A stretch of 64,000 bases of DNA from Pseudovibrio sp. Tun.PSC04-5.I4 (GTDB lineage: Bacteria > Pseudomonadota > Alphaproteobacteria > Rhizobiales > Stappiaceae): contig NZ_FNLB01000006.1 of assembly GCF_900104145.1 (NCBI RefSeq), forward strand, positions 2,067,001 to 2,131,000, read 5' to 3'. Position numbers and translations under genes: made by a program. Positions 9,612 to 17,894 of this stretch are shown here, one piece after another. The number at the start of each line of letters is the position of its first letter. Positions within the stretch are counted from its first letter, which is position 1. The notes under the pieces are model-generated. The model ran no database searches. It was not told the origin of the DNA and worked only from the letters and a program-made list of their open reading frames with translations.

Positions 9612-10787
9612 TTAGAAAATCTCGAAGAGGCCAGCAGCACCCATGCCGCCACCAACACACATAGTCACCACAGCGTTTTTCGCGCCGCGGCGTTTGCCTT
9701 CCAGCAAAATATGCCCGGCCAGACGCGACCCAGTCATGCCATAGGGGTGACCAATCGCAATGGAACCGCCATTGACGTTGTATTTCTCAGGGTCAATCCC
9801 CAGACGATCACGGCAGTAAAGCGCTTGAGACGCAAACGCCTCATTGAGCTCCCATAAGTCGATGTCTTGCACCTTCAGGCCTGCCCGCTCCAACAAACGC
9901 GGCACGGCAAACACAGGGCCAATGCCCATTTCATCCGGCTCACACCCTGCAACAGCAAATCCTTTGAACGCGCCCAGCGGCTCAAGTCCGGCCCTTGCAG
10001 CGTCCTTCGCCTCCATCAGTACAAGCGCTGAAGCCCCATCCGACAGCTGAGAGGCATTGCCTGCGGTGATGTAATGCTCTTCCCCGCGCACGGGTGCCAA
10101 ACCGGTAAGTCCGTCTATGGTCGTTGCCGGGCGATTACACTCATCTTTGGTGATGGTGACCTCACGCTGGCTAATCTCGCCCGTCTCTTTGTCCTTCACG
10201 TTCATGGTGACGGACATCGGCACAATCTCGTCTTCAAAGATGCCCATCTGCTGACCAGCCGCAATACGTTGCTGGCTCCGCAAAGCAAATTCATCCTGCG
10301 CATCACGGGATACGCCGTAGCGCCCCGCCACAATATCCGCCGTCTCGATCATCGGCATGTAGATGGCTGGCTTGTTCTCATCGATCCAGTTTTCCCGCCA
10401 GCGACCTCTGCTATCTGGGGTCAGGGAGATAGATTCAACACCCGCCGCAACGATTGCTGCTGCCCCATCCTGAACGATAGAATGGCTCGCCATGGCAACT
10501 GATTGAAGACCGGAGGCACAAAAGCGGGTCACGGTTGTGCCAGCAGTATTCGTTGGCAAACCAGACCGCACTGCAATCTGCCGGGCGACATTTGCCCCTG
10601 TTGAGGCCTCTGGAAAACCACAACCAACAATACAATCTTCCAGAAGGTTGGGATCGATACCGGACCGTGCAACAGCAGCAGAAACTGCATGTGCCCCAAG
10701 TGTCGCGCCATGCGTGGCGTTAAACGCACCCCGAAATGCTTTCCCAATCGGCGTCCGTGCCGTCGCTACAATCACTGCTTCACGCAT
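9612..10787 (-). CDS. Acetyl-CoA acyltransferase (thiolase)
   Basis: This 391-residue thiolase has all three catalytic blocks: the nucleophilic cysteine in VTRFCASGLQSVAMA, the histidine in GGSIAIGHPYGMTGSR, and the C-terminal cysteine in VTMCVGGGMGAAG. It cleaves 3-ketoacyl-CoA with CoA. The start is preceded by GGGAGG. It is the first gene of the beta-oxidation operon; the 259-base gap upstream holds a perfect 7-bp-arm palindrome that could be the operator for the IclR protein encoded next to it. Confidence 0.9.
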   Translation of the reverse strand: MREAVIVATARTPIGKAFRGAFNATHGATLGAHAVSAAVARSGIDPNLLEDCIVGCGFPEASTGANVARQIAVRSGLPTNTAGTTVTRFCASGLQSVAMASHSIVQDGAAAIVAAGVESISLTPDSRGRWRENWIDENKPAIYMPMIETADIVAGRYGVSRDAQDEFALRSQQRIAAGQQMGIFEDEIVPMSVTMNVKDKETGEISQREVTITKDECNRPATTIDGLTGLAPVRGEEHYITAGNASQLSDGASALVLMEAKDAARAGLEPLGAFKGFAVAGCEPDEMGIGPVFAVPRLLERAGLKVQDIDLWELNEAFASQALYCRDRLGIDPEKYNVNGGSIAIGHPYGMTGSRLAGHILLEGKRRGAKNAVVTMCVGGGMGAAGLFEIF

Positions 10788-10960
10788 ACTACAAGCCTCC
10801 CAAAATCTTTTCTAAATCAATGGTATGAGCAAGGCAGTCTTCAGACTACACAGCCTCCCGACGCCGCAATTTTGTGAGGACTCAACAAACGTAGTCCCCC
10901 TGCCCACTCATAGGTTGCATTAAAACTACCAAGTTTCACGTATTTTTCAATATGCAATTC

Positions 10961-10983
10961 TTAATTCTAATATGCGGAATTAA
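10961..10983. promoter_or_regulatory. Palindrome upstream of thiolase operon, candidate IclR operator
   Basis: TTAATTC and GAATTAA form perfect 7-base arms around a 9-base spacer. An ATATGC word occurs both within the spacer and just left of the palindrome. The site lies about 175 bases before the thiolase start and next to the end of the iclR-type gene. Size and A+T-rich arms resemble IclR-family operators, but no binding can be shown from sequence. Confidence 0.35.
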
Positions 10984-11046
10984 ACAAAATAAAACCGCCC
11001 TGCATCCAAGGCGGCTTCAAACGTCAATTGTCCGTAAGAGAGAGGC

Positions 11047-11862
11047 TTACCCCCGGTTGATTAGCACGGAAGAGAGCCCCAGCGCCCGTTCCAGCTCTTT
11101 CACTCGATCTCTCAGTTTTGGGCCGACTTCATTTCGCATACGCTCATAGCTCAGTATTTCCGGCGTTGCACCACAGCTGATCGCCACAGGCTCTCCAAAA
11201 TCATGAGACCGAAAACCCGTAGACACCGCGTTTATGTTCTCCGCATAGCGCCTGTCTTCATCCACCATCACAAAACCATGGGATAGCAACTGAGAGTAAC
11301 CGGAATGCCGGGCGTGTTCCAAATCCTCAACCAAGACGCTCTCATCTCGTGCCCGCACCTTGTCACAGACCCGTGCAAACTCACTATCATTCACGCTTGC
11401 CAGATAGGCATGACCCGAAGATGAACCAGCAACAGAAATACGGTGCCCCACCTCCAACCAAATGGCAGGAGCCCCTTGAGGTCGCCATGTTTTGGTGAGC
11501 AACATCTTGCTCTCATCCAGCACCGCCAGCAGAGTAAGCGTTCCGGTTTCATCCGCAAGTTGCTGCATCATAGGATTGGCAGTCTCGATAAAGGAGACCG
11601 AGGCGCTTGCGATGTTGCCCAGCGCCAGAGCTGCAGGACCAAAACGATAACGATCATGCCGCCGCGCATGGCTCAGGTATCCAAGCTGATGTAGTGTGAA
11701 GGTCAAACGAGAGACTGTGGATTTGGGAATACCCGTCCTTATGGAAATTTCCTGATTTCCAAGCCCGTCATCAGAGGCACGAAACGCTCTCAGCACTTGC
11801 AGCCCGCGTGCCAGCGTTGTTGCAAATCGCCGGTCTTTCTCTTCACTACCCGTCAACGTCAA
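11047..11862 (-). CDS. IclR family transcriptional regulator
   Basis: A 271-residue regulator with an N-terminal winged helix-turn-helix (GLGNQEISIRTGIPKSTVSR) and a C-terminal effector-binding domain with the ISVAGSSSGHAYLA strand typical of IclR proteins. These often control catabolic operons in response to a pathway intermediate. It lies between the thiolase operon and the ABC importer operon, all on the minus strand, so either or both are plausible targets. The 259 bases between its stop and the thiolase start contain the candidate operator. Confidence 0.85.
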   Translation of the reverse strand: MTLTGSEEKDRRFATTLARGLQVLRAFRASDDGLGNQEISIRTGIPKSTVSRLTFTLHQLGYLSHARRHDRYRFGPAALALGNIASASVSFIETANPMMQQLADETGTLTLLAVLDESKMLLTKTWRPQGAPAIWLEVGHRISVAGSSSGHAYLASVNDSEFARVCDKVRARDESVLVEDLEHARHSGYSQLLSHGFVMVDEDRRYAENINAVSTGFRSHDFGEPVAISCGATPEILSYERMRNEVGPKLRDRVKELERALGLSSVLINRG

Positions 11863-11930
11863 AGCCCCATCAACCCCAAGCAGAGTGCCTGCGAAATATC
11901 ATTCAGTCCCGTTTAAATAGCATAAATGGC

Positions 11931-11964
11931 GTGGTGCGCGGAACACTACCGATGCGCGCACCAC
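11931..11964 (-). terminator. Strong hairpin after the livF-type gene
   Basis: GTGGTGCGCG at 11931-11940 and CGCGCACCAC at 11955-11964 form a perfect 10-base stem with a 14-base loop. It follows the last gene of the ABC importer operon (stop at 11995) and precedes the iclR-type gene. A clear run of T does not follow, so termination may be partial. Confidence 0.5.
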
Positions 11965-11994
11965 ACCTTCTCCAAGGTAAAACGCACTAGACTG

Positions 11995-12714
11995 CTAAAC
12001 CTCCAGCCATTCCCGGCGGATGTCCTCACGCCCACGAAACTCTTCTGGCGTGCCGTGGTAGACAATCTCACCATGCCCCATCACATAGACCTGCTGCGCG
12101 ATCTTCAGCGCAATGGAAAGCTTTTGCTCCACCAGCAAAATGGAAACACCAGCCCGCGCAACCTCGGCAATCAACTCACCAACCTGTGTCACGATCTTAG
12201 GCGCTAGTCCTTCCGTGGGTTCATCAATGATGATGAGGTCAGGGTCTCCCATCAGCGTCCGGCAGATGGTAAGCATCTGCTTTTCACCCCCTGAAAGCAC
12301 GCCAGCAGGTGTATCTGCACGAGATTTGAGATTGGGGAACATCTCCAGCATCTGCTCAATGGTCCACTTACCCGGTCTGCGCATATCCTTGATACCAAGC
12401 AACAGATTGTCCCGGACACTCATCATGGGGAACACATCCCGGTTTTCAGGCACATACCCAAGGCCCAACCGTGCAATGGCATGGCTCGGCAACCCGGAAA
12501 TACGCTCTCCCTTAAACCAGATATCGCCCTTAGGCGCGACCTCGCCCATAATCGCCTTGGCAGTGGTAGACCGCCCGACACCGTTCCTGCCAAGCAGTGC
12601 TGTCACACTGCCCTTAGGCACATCCATAGTGACCCCGCGCAGAACATGGCTTTTCCCGTAAAAGGCATGCAAATCCCGGATTTTCAGCATTTCATTTGCA
12701 ATGGCCCCGTTCAT
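11995..12714 (-). CDS. livF: Branched-chain-type ABC importer, ATPase 2 (LivF)
   Basis: A 239-residue ABC ATPase with the signature LSGGEKQML, Walker B LIIIDEPTEGLAPK and a D-loop/H-loop layout as in LivF. The Walker A reads LLGRNGVGRSTT, with arginine where most ATPases have lysine; the codon is CGG. This substitution occurs in some LivF-like proteins as far as I recall, so the protein need not be dead. Its start overlaps the LivG stop by ATGA. It powers import with LivG, LivH, LivM and the binding protein. Confidence 0.88.
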   Translation of the reverse strand: MNGAIANEMLKIRDLHAFYGKSHVLRGVTMDVPKGSVTALLGRNGVGRSTTAKAIMGEVAPKGDIWFKGERISGLPSHAIARLGLGYVPENRDVFPMMSVRDNLLLGIKDMRRPGKWTIEQMLEMFPNLKSRADTPAGVLSGGEKQMLTICRTLMGDPDLIIIDEPTEGLAPKIVTQVGELIAEVARAGVSILLVEQKLSIALKIAQQVYVMGHGEIVYHGTPEEFRGREDIRREWLEV

Positions 12715-13481
12715 GCTGTCTCCTCCGCAAAGTCCGCTTCATCACCCAGATAAGCTTCTCGCACTCGCGCATCACCGCGAATTTCCTCAGGCGTCCCAGT
12801 GGCAATGATCTCCCCGTAGACAAGAACCGAGATCCGATCGGACAAGCCAAACACCACGCCCATGTCATGCTCCACAATCAACAGGGTTTTGCCTTCCGTT
12901 GCCATCTCAATCAACTCAATGGCCCTCGCCGTTTCAGAGTGGCTCATGCCTGCTGTTGGTTCATCCAGCAAAATCACATCAGCACCACCAGCAATGGTAA
13001 TCGCAATTTCCAGCGTGCGTTGGTCTGCATAGGTCAGCAGCACAGCAGGTACATCGGCCTTTTCAATCAACCCAACCTTTTCCAGCACCTCTGCTGTTTT
13101 GCGTTGAACCTCCTTCAGGTTGCCAATATTGCGCCAAAAACTGTGCCCATACCCAAGAGACCACAGCACCCCGCACCGCACATTCTCGCGAACTGACATA
13201 TTGGCAAAGATATTGGAGACCTGAAAACTACGAGATAACCCCAGCCGGTTGATCTCATGTGGTTTAAGACCGGAGATTTGCCGTCCACCCAAAGATATAC
13301 GGCCTGAGGTTGGAGGGAACAAACCGGAGATAAGATTGAACAGGGTAGACTTGCCCGCCCCATTGGGGCCGATGATTGCATGGCGCTCGCCGCGTTTGAT
13401 CTCGAGGGATACCCCCTCGATAATCTTGGCTGGTCCAAAGCTTTTGCGCACATCCATCAAGTGTAATGCAGGAGCATTCAT
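12711..13481 (-). CDS. livG: Branched-chain-type ABC importer, ATPase 1 (LivG)
   Basis: A 256-residue ABC ATPase with Walker A GPNGAGKSTLF and Walker B DVILLDEPTAGMSHSE. The usual LSGGQ signature is replaced by LLTYADQRTLEIA: LivG proteins commonly have LSYGEQ-type signatures at this position, and here it reads TYADQ. It starts on the last base of the LivM stop and overlaps LivF by ATGA, so all four membrane/ATPase genes are translationally coupled. Confidence 0.88.
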   Translation of the reverse strand: MNAPALHLMDVRKSFGPAKIIEGVSLEIKRGERHAIIGPNGAGKSTLFNLISGLFPPTSGRISLGGRQISGLKPHEINRLGLSRSFQVSNIFANMSVRENVRCGVLWSLGYGHSFWRNIGNLKEVQRKTAEVLEKVGLIEKADVPAVLLTYADQRTLEIAITIAGGADVILLDEPTAGMSHSETARAIELIEMATEGKTLLIVEHDMGVVFGLSDRISVLVYGEIIATGTPEEIRGDARVREAYLGDEADFAEETA

Positions 13482-14755
13482 TAGCTTACCCCTCCCTGTC
13501 TACGCAAAATGTTCAAAAGGCCAACGCCAACAGCGAGCAGAACCCCACCGATTATCCAGGACAACAGCTGATCTGGTGATAAATGTAAACCGAAGGGTTC
13601 AAACGCCTCACCAAACCCGTTGGATCGCCGGACAGCAAGCTCAATCAGCGTAATCAACCCGGTAACCATCAACACACCGCAGGTGAGATAAGCGCAAGCT
13701 CGCACCATTCCCTTGATTGATAAAGCCTGCTGAAAAGCACCAGCAGCACTGAGCAAAAGCCCTGCCAAACCACCGGGCGCGAACATGATCATACCAATGA
13801 ACAACAGTCCGAGATAAAGCAGCCATGCCTCAGAGTAATCTGAAAGATTGGACTGCATAAACGTCAGAACCACAGCGCCGAGAATAGGGCCGGCAAAGTA
13901 CCGCGCACCGCCAATAAACGCCATCAACAACACAAGACCAGAGGGAACAACACTCAGGCTCTCAGGTGTAAAGATCTCATAGTTCACCGCAGACATACCG
14001 CCCGCAAGCCCGGCAAAACCACCTGCGGCAATGAACACCAGATAACGCACCTTGTTAGGATTATAGCCAACGAACTGAACCCGTTCTGGGTTGTCTCGCA
14101 CCGCTTGCGCCATCTTACCCAGTGGCGTACGGGTAAAGGCAAACATCATAGCAGTACCGGCAAACGCCCAGAACGCAATAAACCAGTAGACTTCGCCAAG
14201 CGGCCCAAGCGAAAGACCAAAGGCTTCAATACCGTTCATACGGTCGCCAGTGATCCCTTCCTCACCGCCAAACAAGCCGATGAACATAAACCCAGCCGCG
14301 GCAATCAGCTCTGCAATACCAAGCGAGATCATAGCAAACGGCACACCTGCCCGCCTGCAAGACGGCCAGCCAATCACAGCCCCTGCCATCGCCCCACCAG
14401 CAAACCCAACCAGTGGAAGCGCAAACATGGGAAACGCGGCCCAAACTCCGCCATCATAACTGGCATTCTCGATCCAGTTCATAGCGTGCATGGCTGCGTA
14501 TCCGCCAAGGCCAAAATAAACAGCATGGCCAAACGAAAGCATCCCCGCCTGCCCTAGCAACATATTGTAGGACAGCGCAAATACCATATTGATTCCAATG
14601 GCATTGAACAAAGAGAGCGATGTTCTGGATGGCTCAAACAAAGGGATTGCCAAAAGCAGCAAAGCCATCAGCAACAGCGGCAAAATCCGCGTTGCAAATT
14701 TAAACTGAGAACTCGGTGCCAGATCCGGCAACCGAACAATACTGGTATCGGTCAA
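13481..14755 (-). CDS. livM: Branched-chain-type ABC importer, permease 2 (LivM)
   Basis: A 424-residue permease with about ten membrane helices and the family core NMVFALSYNMLLGQAGMLSF followed by the cytoplasmic coupling region near TPLGKMAQAVRDNPERVQFV. It carries extra C-terminal membrane segments beyond the usual 330-residue core, ending near LLNILRRQGG. It overlaps LivH by ATGA. Together they form the membrane channel of the importer. Confidence 0.87.
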   Translation of the reverse strand: MTDTSIVRLPDLAPSSQFKFATRILPLLLMALLLLAIPLFEPSRTSLSLFNAIGINMVFALSYNMLLGQAGMLSFGHAVYFGLGGYAAMHAMNWIENASYDGGVWAAFPMFALPLVGFAGGAMAGAVIGWPSCRRAGVPFAMISLGIAELIAAAGFMFIGLFGGEEGITGDRMNGIEAFGLSLGPLGEVYWFIAFWAFAGTAMMFAFTRTPLGKMAQAVRDNPERVQFVGYNPNKVRYLVFIAAGGFAGLAGGMSAVNYEIFTPESLSVVPSGLVLLMAFIGGARYFAGPILGAVVLTFMQSNLSDYSEAWLLYLGLLFIGMIMFAPGGLAGLLLSAAGAFQQALSIKGMVRACAYLTCGVLMVTGLITLIELAVRRSNGFGEAFEPFGLHLSPDQLLSWIIGGVLLAVGVGLLNILRRQGGVS

Positions 14756-15684
14756 AACTCACGCTCCCCCATCAGGCCGCGCGGTCGCAGCATCAACATC
14801 AACACCAGCAGCATGAATGGCAACATTGGAGCCAGTGATGCGATTGTGATACGTCCAAGGTCTCCGTCCGCACTCAATCCGGCAAACGAGAAAATTTCCG
14901 CAAAACTGGCATCAATGGAAATTGCGAAGGTCTGTAAGAAGCCGATCAGCAGACTGGCAATAAATGCCCCTTCCAAACTGCCCATGCCCCCAACAACCAC
15001 AACCACAAACACAATCGGACCAATGGAAAACGCCATAGACGGTTCGGTCACCAGATAATTGCCGCCGATTACGCCAGCCAGCCCAGCCAGCGCACAGCCA
15101 GCAGCAAACACAAGCATGAAGATGCGCGGAACGTTATGCCCCAGATGGGACACCATATGCGGATGCGTAAGTGAAGCCTGAATGATCAACCCGATACGCG
15201 TCCGTTTCAAAAGGTACCAAAGTCCAACCAGCATCGCGATGGAAACAGCCAGCATGAAAATCCGGTAGGCCGGGTATTGCGAGCCAAAAAGTTCGAAGAG
15301 TGAAAAATTCAACTCCTTCGGAATCTCGTAGGGAACAGCAAATTTACCCCAGATGATCTTCACGAGCTCTTCGACCACATAGGCAAGGCCAAATGTGAAA
15401 AGCAACTCGGCCACATGCCCACGTGCGTGGATTCTGCGTAAACCCCACTTTTCAACGCATGCTCCGGCCACTCCAACGCAAATCGGTGCCAAAAACAACG
15501 CAAACCAGAACCCGGTGTGCTGTCCAAGCGTAAAAGCAAAGTAGGCTCCAAGCATATAAAAGCTTGCATGAGCCATGTTCAAAACGCCCATCATGCTGAA
15601 AATCAACGTCAATCCGCTGGACAGCATAAAGAGCATCAGGCCATAAATGAGCCCGTTCAGCAGTGCAAATACAACCGTCTCCAT
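14752..15684 (-). CDS. livH: Branched-chain-type ABC importer, permease 1 (LivH)
   Basis: A 310-residue permease with eight or so membrane helices. Family landmarks are the N-terminal LNGLIYGLMLFMLSSGLTLI, MGVLNMAHASFYMLGAY and the VVVVVGGMGSLEGAFIASL region. The ATG at 15684 follows GAGGGG and is preferred over the GTG-type start four codons upstream. It pairs with LivM; 70 bases separate it from the binding-protein gene. Confidence 0.88.
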   Translation of the reverse strand: METVVFALLNGLIYGLMLFMLSSGLTLIFSMMGVLNMAHASFYMLGAYFAFTLGQHTGFWFALFLAPICVGVAGACVEKWGLRRIHARGHVAELLFTFGLAYVVEELVKIIWGKFAVPYEIPKELNFSLFELFGSQYPAYRIFMLAVSIAMLVGLWYLLKRTRIGLIIQASLTHPHMVSHLGHNVPRIFMLVFAAGCALAGLAGVIGGNYLVTEPSMAFSIGPIVFVVVVVGGMGSLEGAFIASLLIGFLQTFAISIDASFAEIFSFAGLSADGDLGRITIASLAPMLPFMLLVLMLMLRPRGLMGEREF

Positions 15685-15754
15685 AACACCCCTCAAGAGA
15701 AGAAGGTACGCTCAGGCACAATTGCCCAAGCGCACCAAAGATCAGATGAGTCAA

Positions 15755-16987
15755 TTAGGACGGACGGCGCATCCGGCATGTTGTCGGCATTACAGTCGCA
15801 GCCGCCGGAATGGTGATATCTGTCTTGAACCCGAAGCCGGTATTCTCGACATCACGTGCCACACCCTCAGAAAGTGTAGAGATATAAAGCGGTTGCATCA
15901 GCTGGTGATCTTCTGCCCGCATGGTTACTTCCCCGTAAGGCGTTTCATAAGTCATGCCTTCCAGCTCACCCGCGATCTTGATGATATCCATCGAACCAAC
16001 CGCATCGATAGCTTTATCCAGCATATTCATGGTCGTGAAAACACGCTCATAATAGTAATCAAGATTATTGGTTTGCTCAAAATCCTCAACCCGCGCCATC
16101 TGCTTTTCGGAAGCTTCAATATTTTCATGGAACTCGGTGATCTGTTTCACCAGTCCAACAGCACTTTTGCCCATAGCAGTCGGCGCACCAAGGCCACCGC
16201 CATAAAACGTCAGGTATGGAACATTATGACCGGACGCATTGGCCGCCTTCACCAAAAGCGTCATGTCTGTGCCCCAGTTCCCGGTGAGGACAACATCCGC
16301 TTTCGCACTCATCATCTTCTGCACATAAGGTGTAAAATCTTTAACCCTACCAATAGGATGAAGCTCTGCACCGACAATTTTCATATCGGGACGTTTCTCC
16401 GTAATCATAGACTTAGCAGCAGCAGTAAACGCCCGTCCAAAGGAATAATCCTGCGCCAGAATATACGCAGTCTTGATATCTTTCTGGCCTCGAAGCCAAT
16501 CAGTCAGACCCGCCATTTTCATGTCTACATTGGCATCAAAACGGAAGTGCCAGTAGTTACATTTTTTGTTGGTCAGAGCCGGATCAACCGCAGCATAGTT
16601 TAGGAAAAGGACTTCTTCACCCGGATTACGCTTGTTGTGCTTGGCAATTGCATCCGTCAAAGCATTCGCAACACTCGACCCATTCCCCTGCGCGATGAAA
16701 CGAACGCCCTGATCAATCGCCTTCTGGAGCTGAACAAGACTCTCCTTGGGATTGATTTTATTATCAAAAGCAAAGACTTCCACCTGCATGCCGCCCATAC
16801 CACCAGCAGCATTGATTTCCTTGGCAGCATAACGGAAGTGCTTTAATCCAGCATCTCCAGTACTGCCAAATGGACCGGAAAGAGGATCAATATACCCAAC
16901 CTTCACAGTTTCAGCTTCCGCAGAGAGAAGACTACTAGCAAGCAACAGTGTTGAAATACTAATCTTCGCAAAAATACCTTTAGTCAT
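15755..16987 (-). CDS. Branched-chain-type ABC importer, periplasmic substrate-binding protein
   Basis: This protein of about 410 residues starts with a signal peptide (MTKGIFAKISISTLLLASSLLSAEA) followed by VKVGYIDPLSGPFGSTGDAGL, the opening of LivJ/LivK-type type I binding proteins. ATG 16987 has GGGAGG upstream and is preferred to the longer frame. It captures the solute for LivHMGF and is the first gene of the operon. Members bind amino acids, amides or aromatic and aliphatic acids; the neighbouring beta-oxidation genes favour an organic acid, but that is inference. Confidence 0.87.
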   Translation of the reverse strand: MTKGIFAKISISTLLLASSLLSAEAETVKVGYIDPLSGPFGSTGDAGLKHFRYAAKEINAAGGMGGMQVEVFAFDNKINPKESLVQLQKAIDQGVRFIAQGNGSSVANALTDAIAKHNKRNPGEEVLFLNYAAVDPALTNKKCNYWHFRFDANVDMKMAGLTDWLRGQKDIKTAYILAQDYSFGRAFTAAAKSMITEKRPDMKIVGAELHPIGRVKDFTPYVQKMMSAKADVVLTGNWGTDMTLLVKAANASGHNVPYLTFYGGGLGAPTAMGKSAVGLVKQITEFHENIEASEKQMARVEDFEQTNNLDYYYERVFTTMNMLDKAIDAVGSMDIIKIAGELEGMTYETPYGEVTMRAEDHQLMQPLYISTLSEGVARDVENTGFGFKTDITIPAAATVMPTTCRMRRPS

Positions 16988-17288
16988 AATGATTCCTCCC
17001 AAAATCAATTTTAGATTATATTTTTATTTACCTCATCAGATGTTCAACACTGGTTATTGTCAAGCAATAAGCAAAATACAATTCCACATAGTGACTTAAG
17101 AAGGTTCTCCTTACTTCATCAAATAAAACGCTAGGAGCCAGCTAAACTGTTTTGTGGCTAGGAGAATTCTGTATGCAGATTGCAAAAACACTTGCGTCAC
17201 AGCAGATCTTGTAACAAACAGCACAACACCAATAGAGAGCTCCCCTACAGAATATCCCAGACAAATCAGTAGAGTTAGGGATAGCCGA

Positions 17289-17747
17289 ATGAACGATTTC
17301 AAAATCATTCATGATTTGATGATTGAGGTAGGACCGCTTCTGGAGGCCCTGGAAATATCAGAATACGCTGATGCGAAAACCTGGACAATTCTGGTTGAGG
17401 ATTTCCTGATCATCCTCGAAAGCGATGAGAACAACGGCCTCCTGCACATCTCAACTATTCTCTCTACACCAGCTGCAAGTACCCGTCAGGATACTTACCT
17501 CAAAGCACTGCGCTACTCTGGCAAACAGCAGGGTAAAGACAACTACCGTGTTGGCCTTATTGAGAAAAACGGGGCCCTTGTCCTCGTCAAAACCGAGGAC
17601 ACCAACAATCTAGACAGGAACAAACTCTACACCTCACTGAATGAGTTCCTCTCCGAGGCCAGCAACCTGACGGACATGATCGACACCAACACCGGTCCCC
17701 AGATGGCGCTAAGCAACACACCACACGAAATCATTTTGCCAGCCTGA
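17289..17747 (+). CDS. Class I type III secretion chaperone (CesT/SycE-like)
   Basis: A 152-residue acidic protein with the pattern of class I secretion chaperones: an N-terminal helix, then beta strands TWTILVEDFLIILES and NGLLHISTIL, a helix ending ALRYS, and further strands NYRVGLIEKNGALVLVK. Such chaperones bind the N-terminal region of one effector as dimers. It lies 147 bases before sctV on the same strand and away from the main operon. Its cargo is unknown; the Cys-His protein at 20142 or the effector candidates are possible. The ATG at 17289 is chosen because the extended frame upstream is not protein-like. Confidence 0.6.
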   Translation: MNDFKIIHDLMIEVGPLLEALEISEYADAKTWTILVEDFLIILESDENNGLLHISTILSTPAASTRQDTYLKALRYSGKQQGKDNYRVGLIEKNGALVLVKTEDTNNLDRNKLYTSLNEFLSEASNLTDMIDTNTGPQMALSNTPHEIILPA

Positions 17748-17894
17748 TGGGGCAATCCCAATAGGGATAACCTGCAATCATCCTGTAAATTTTTACACAA
17801 GTGTTTGCTGCGGCACACCTGTGGCTTTTCCCTATTGCTAGAAGCAGAGGTGAATTTGCCTGAAGCCAGAGCAGGCTGAACCTAGGAGCGGGAC

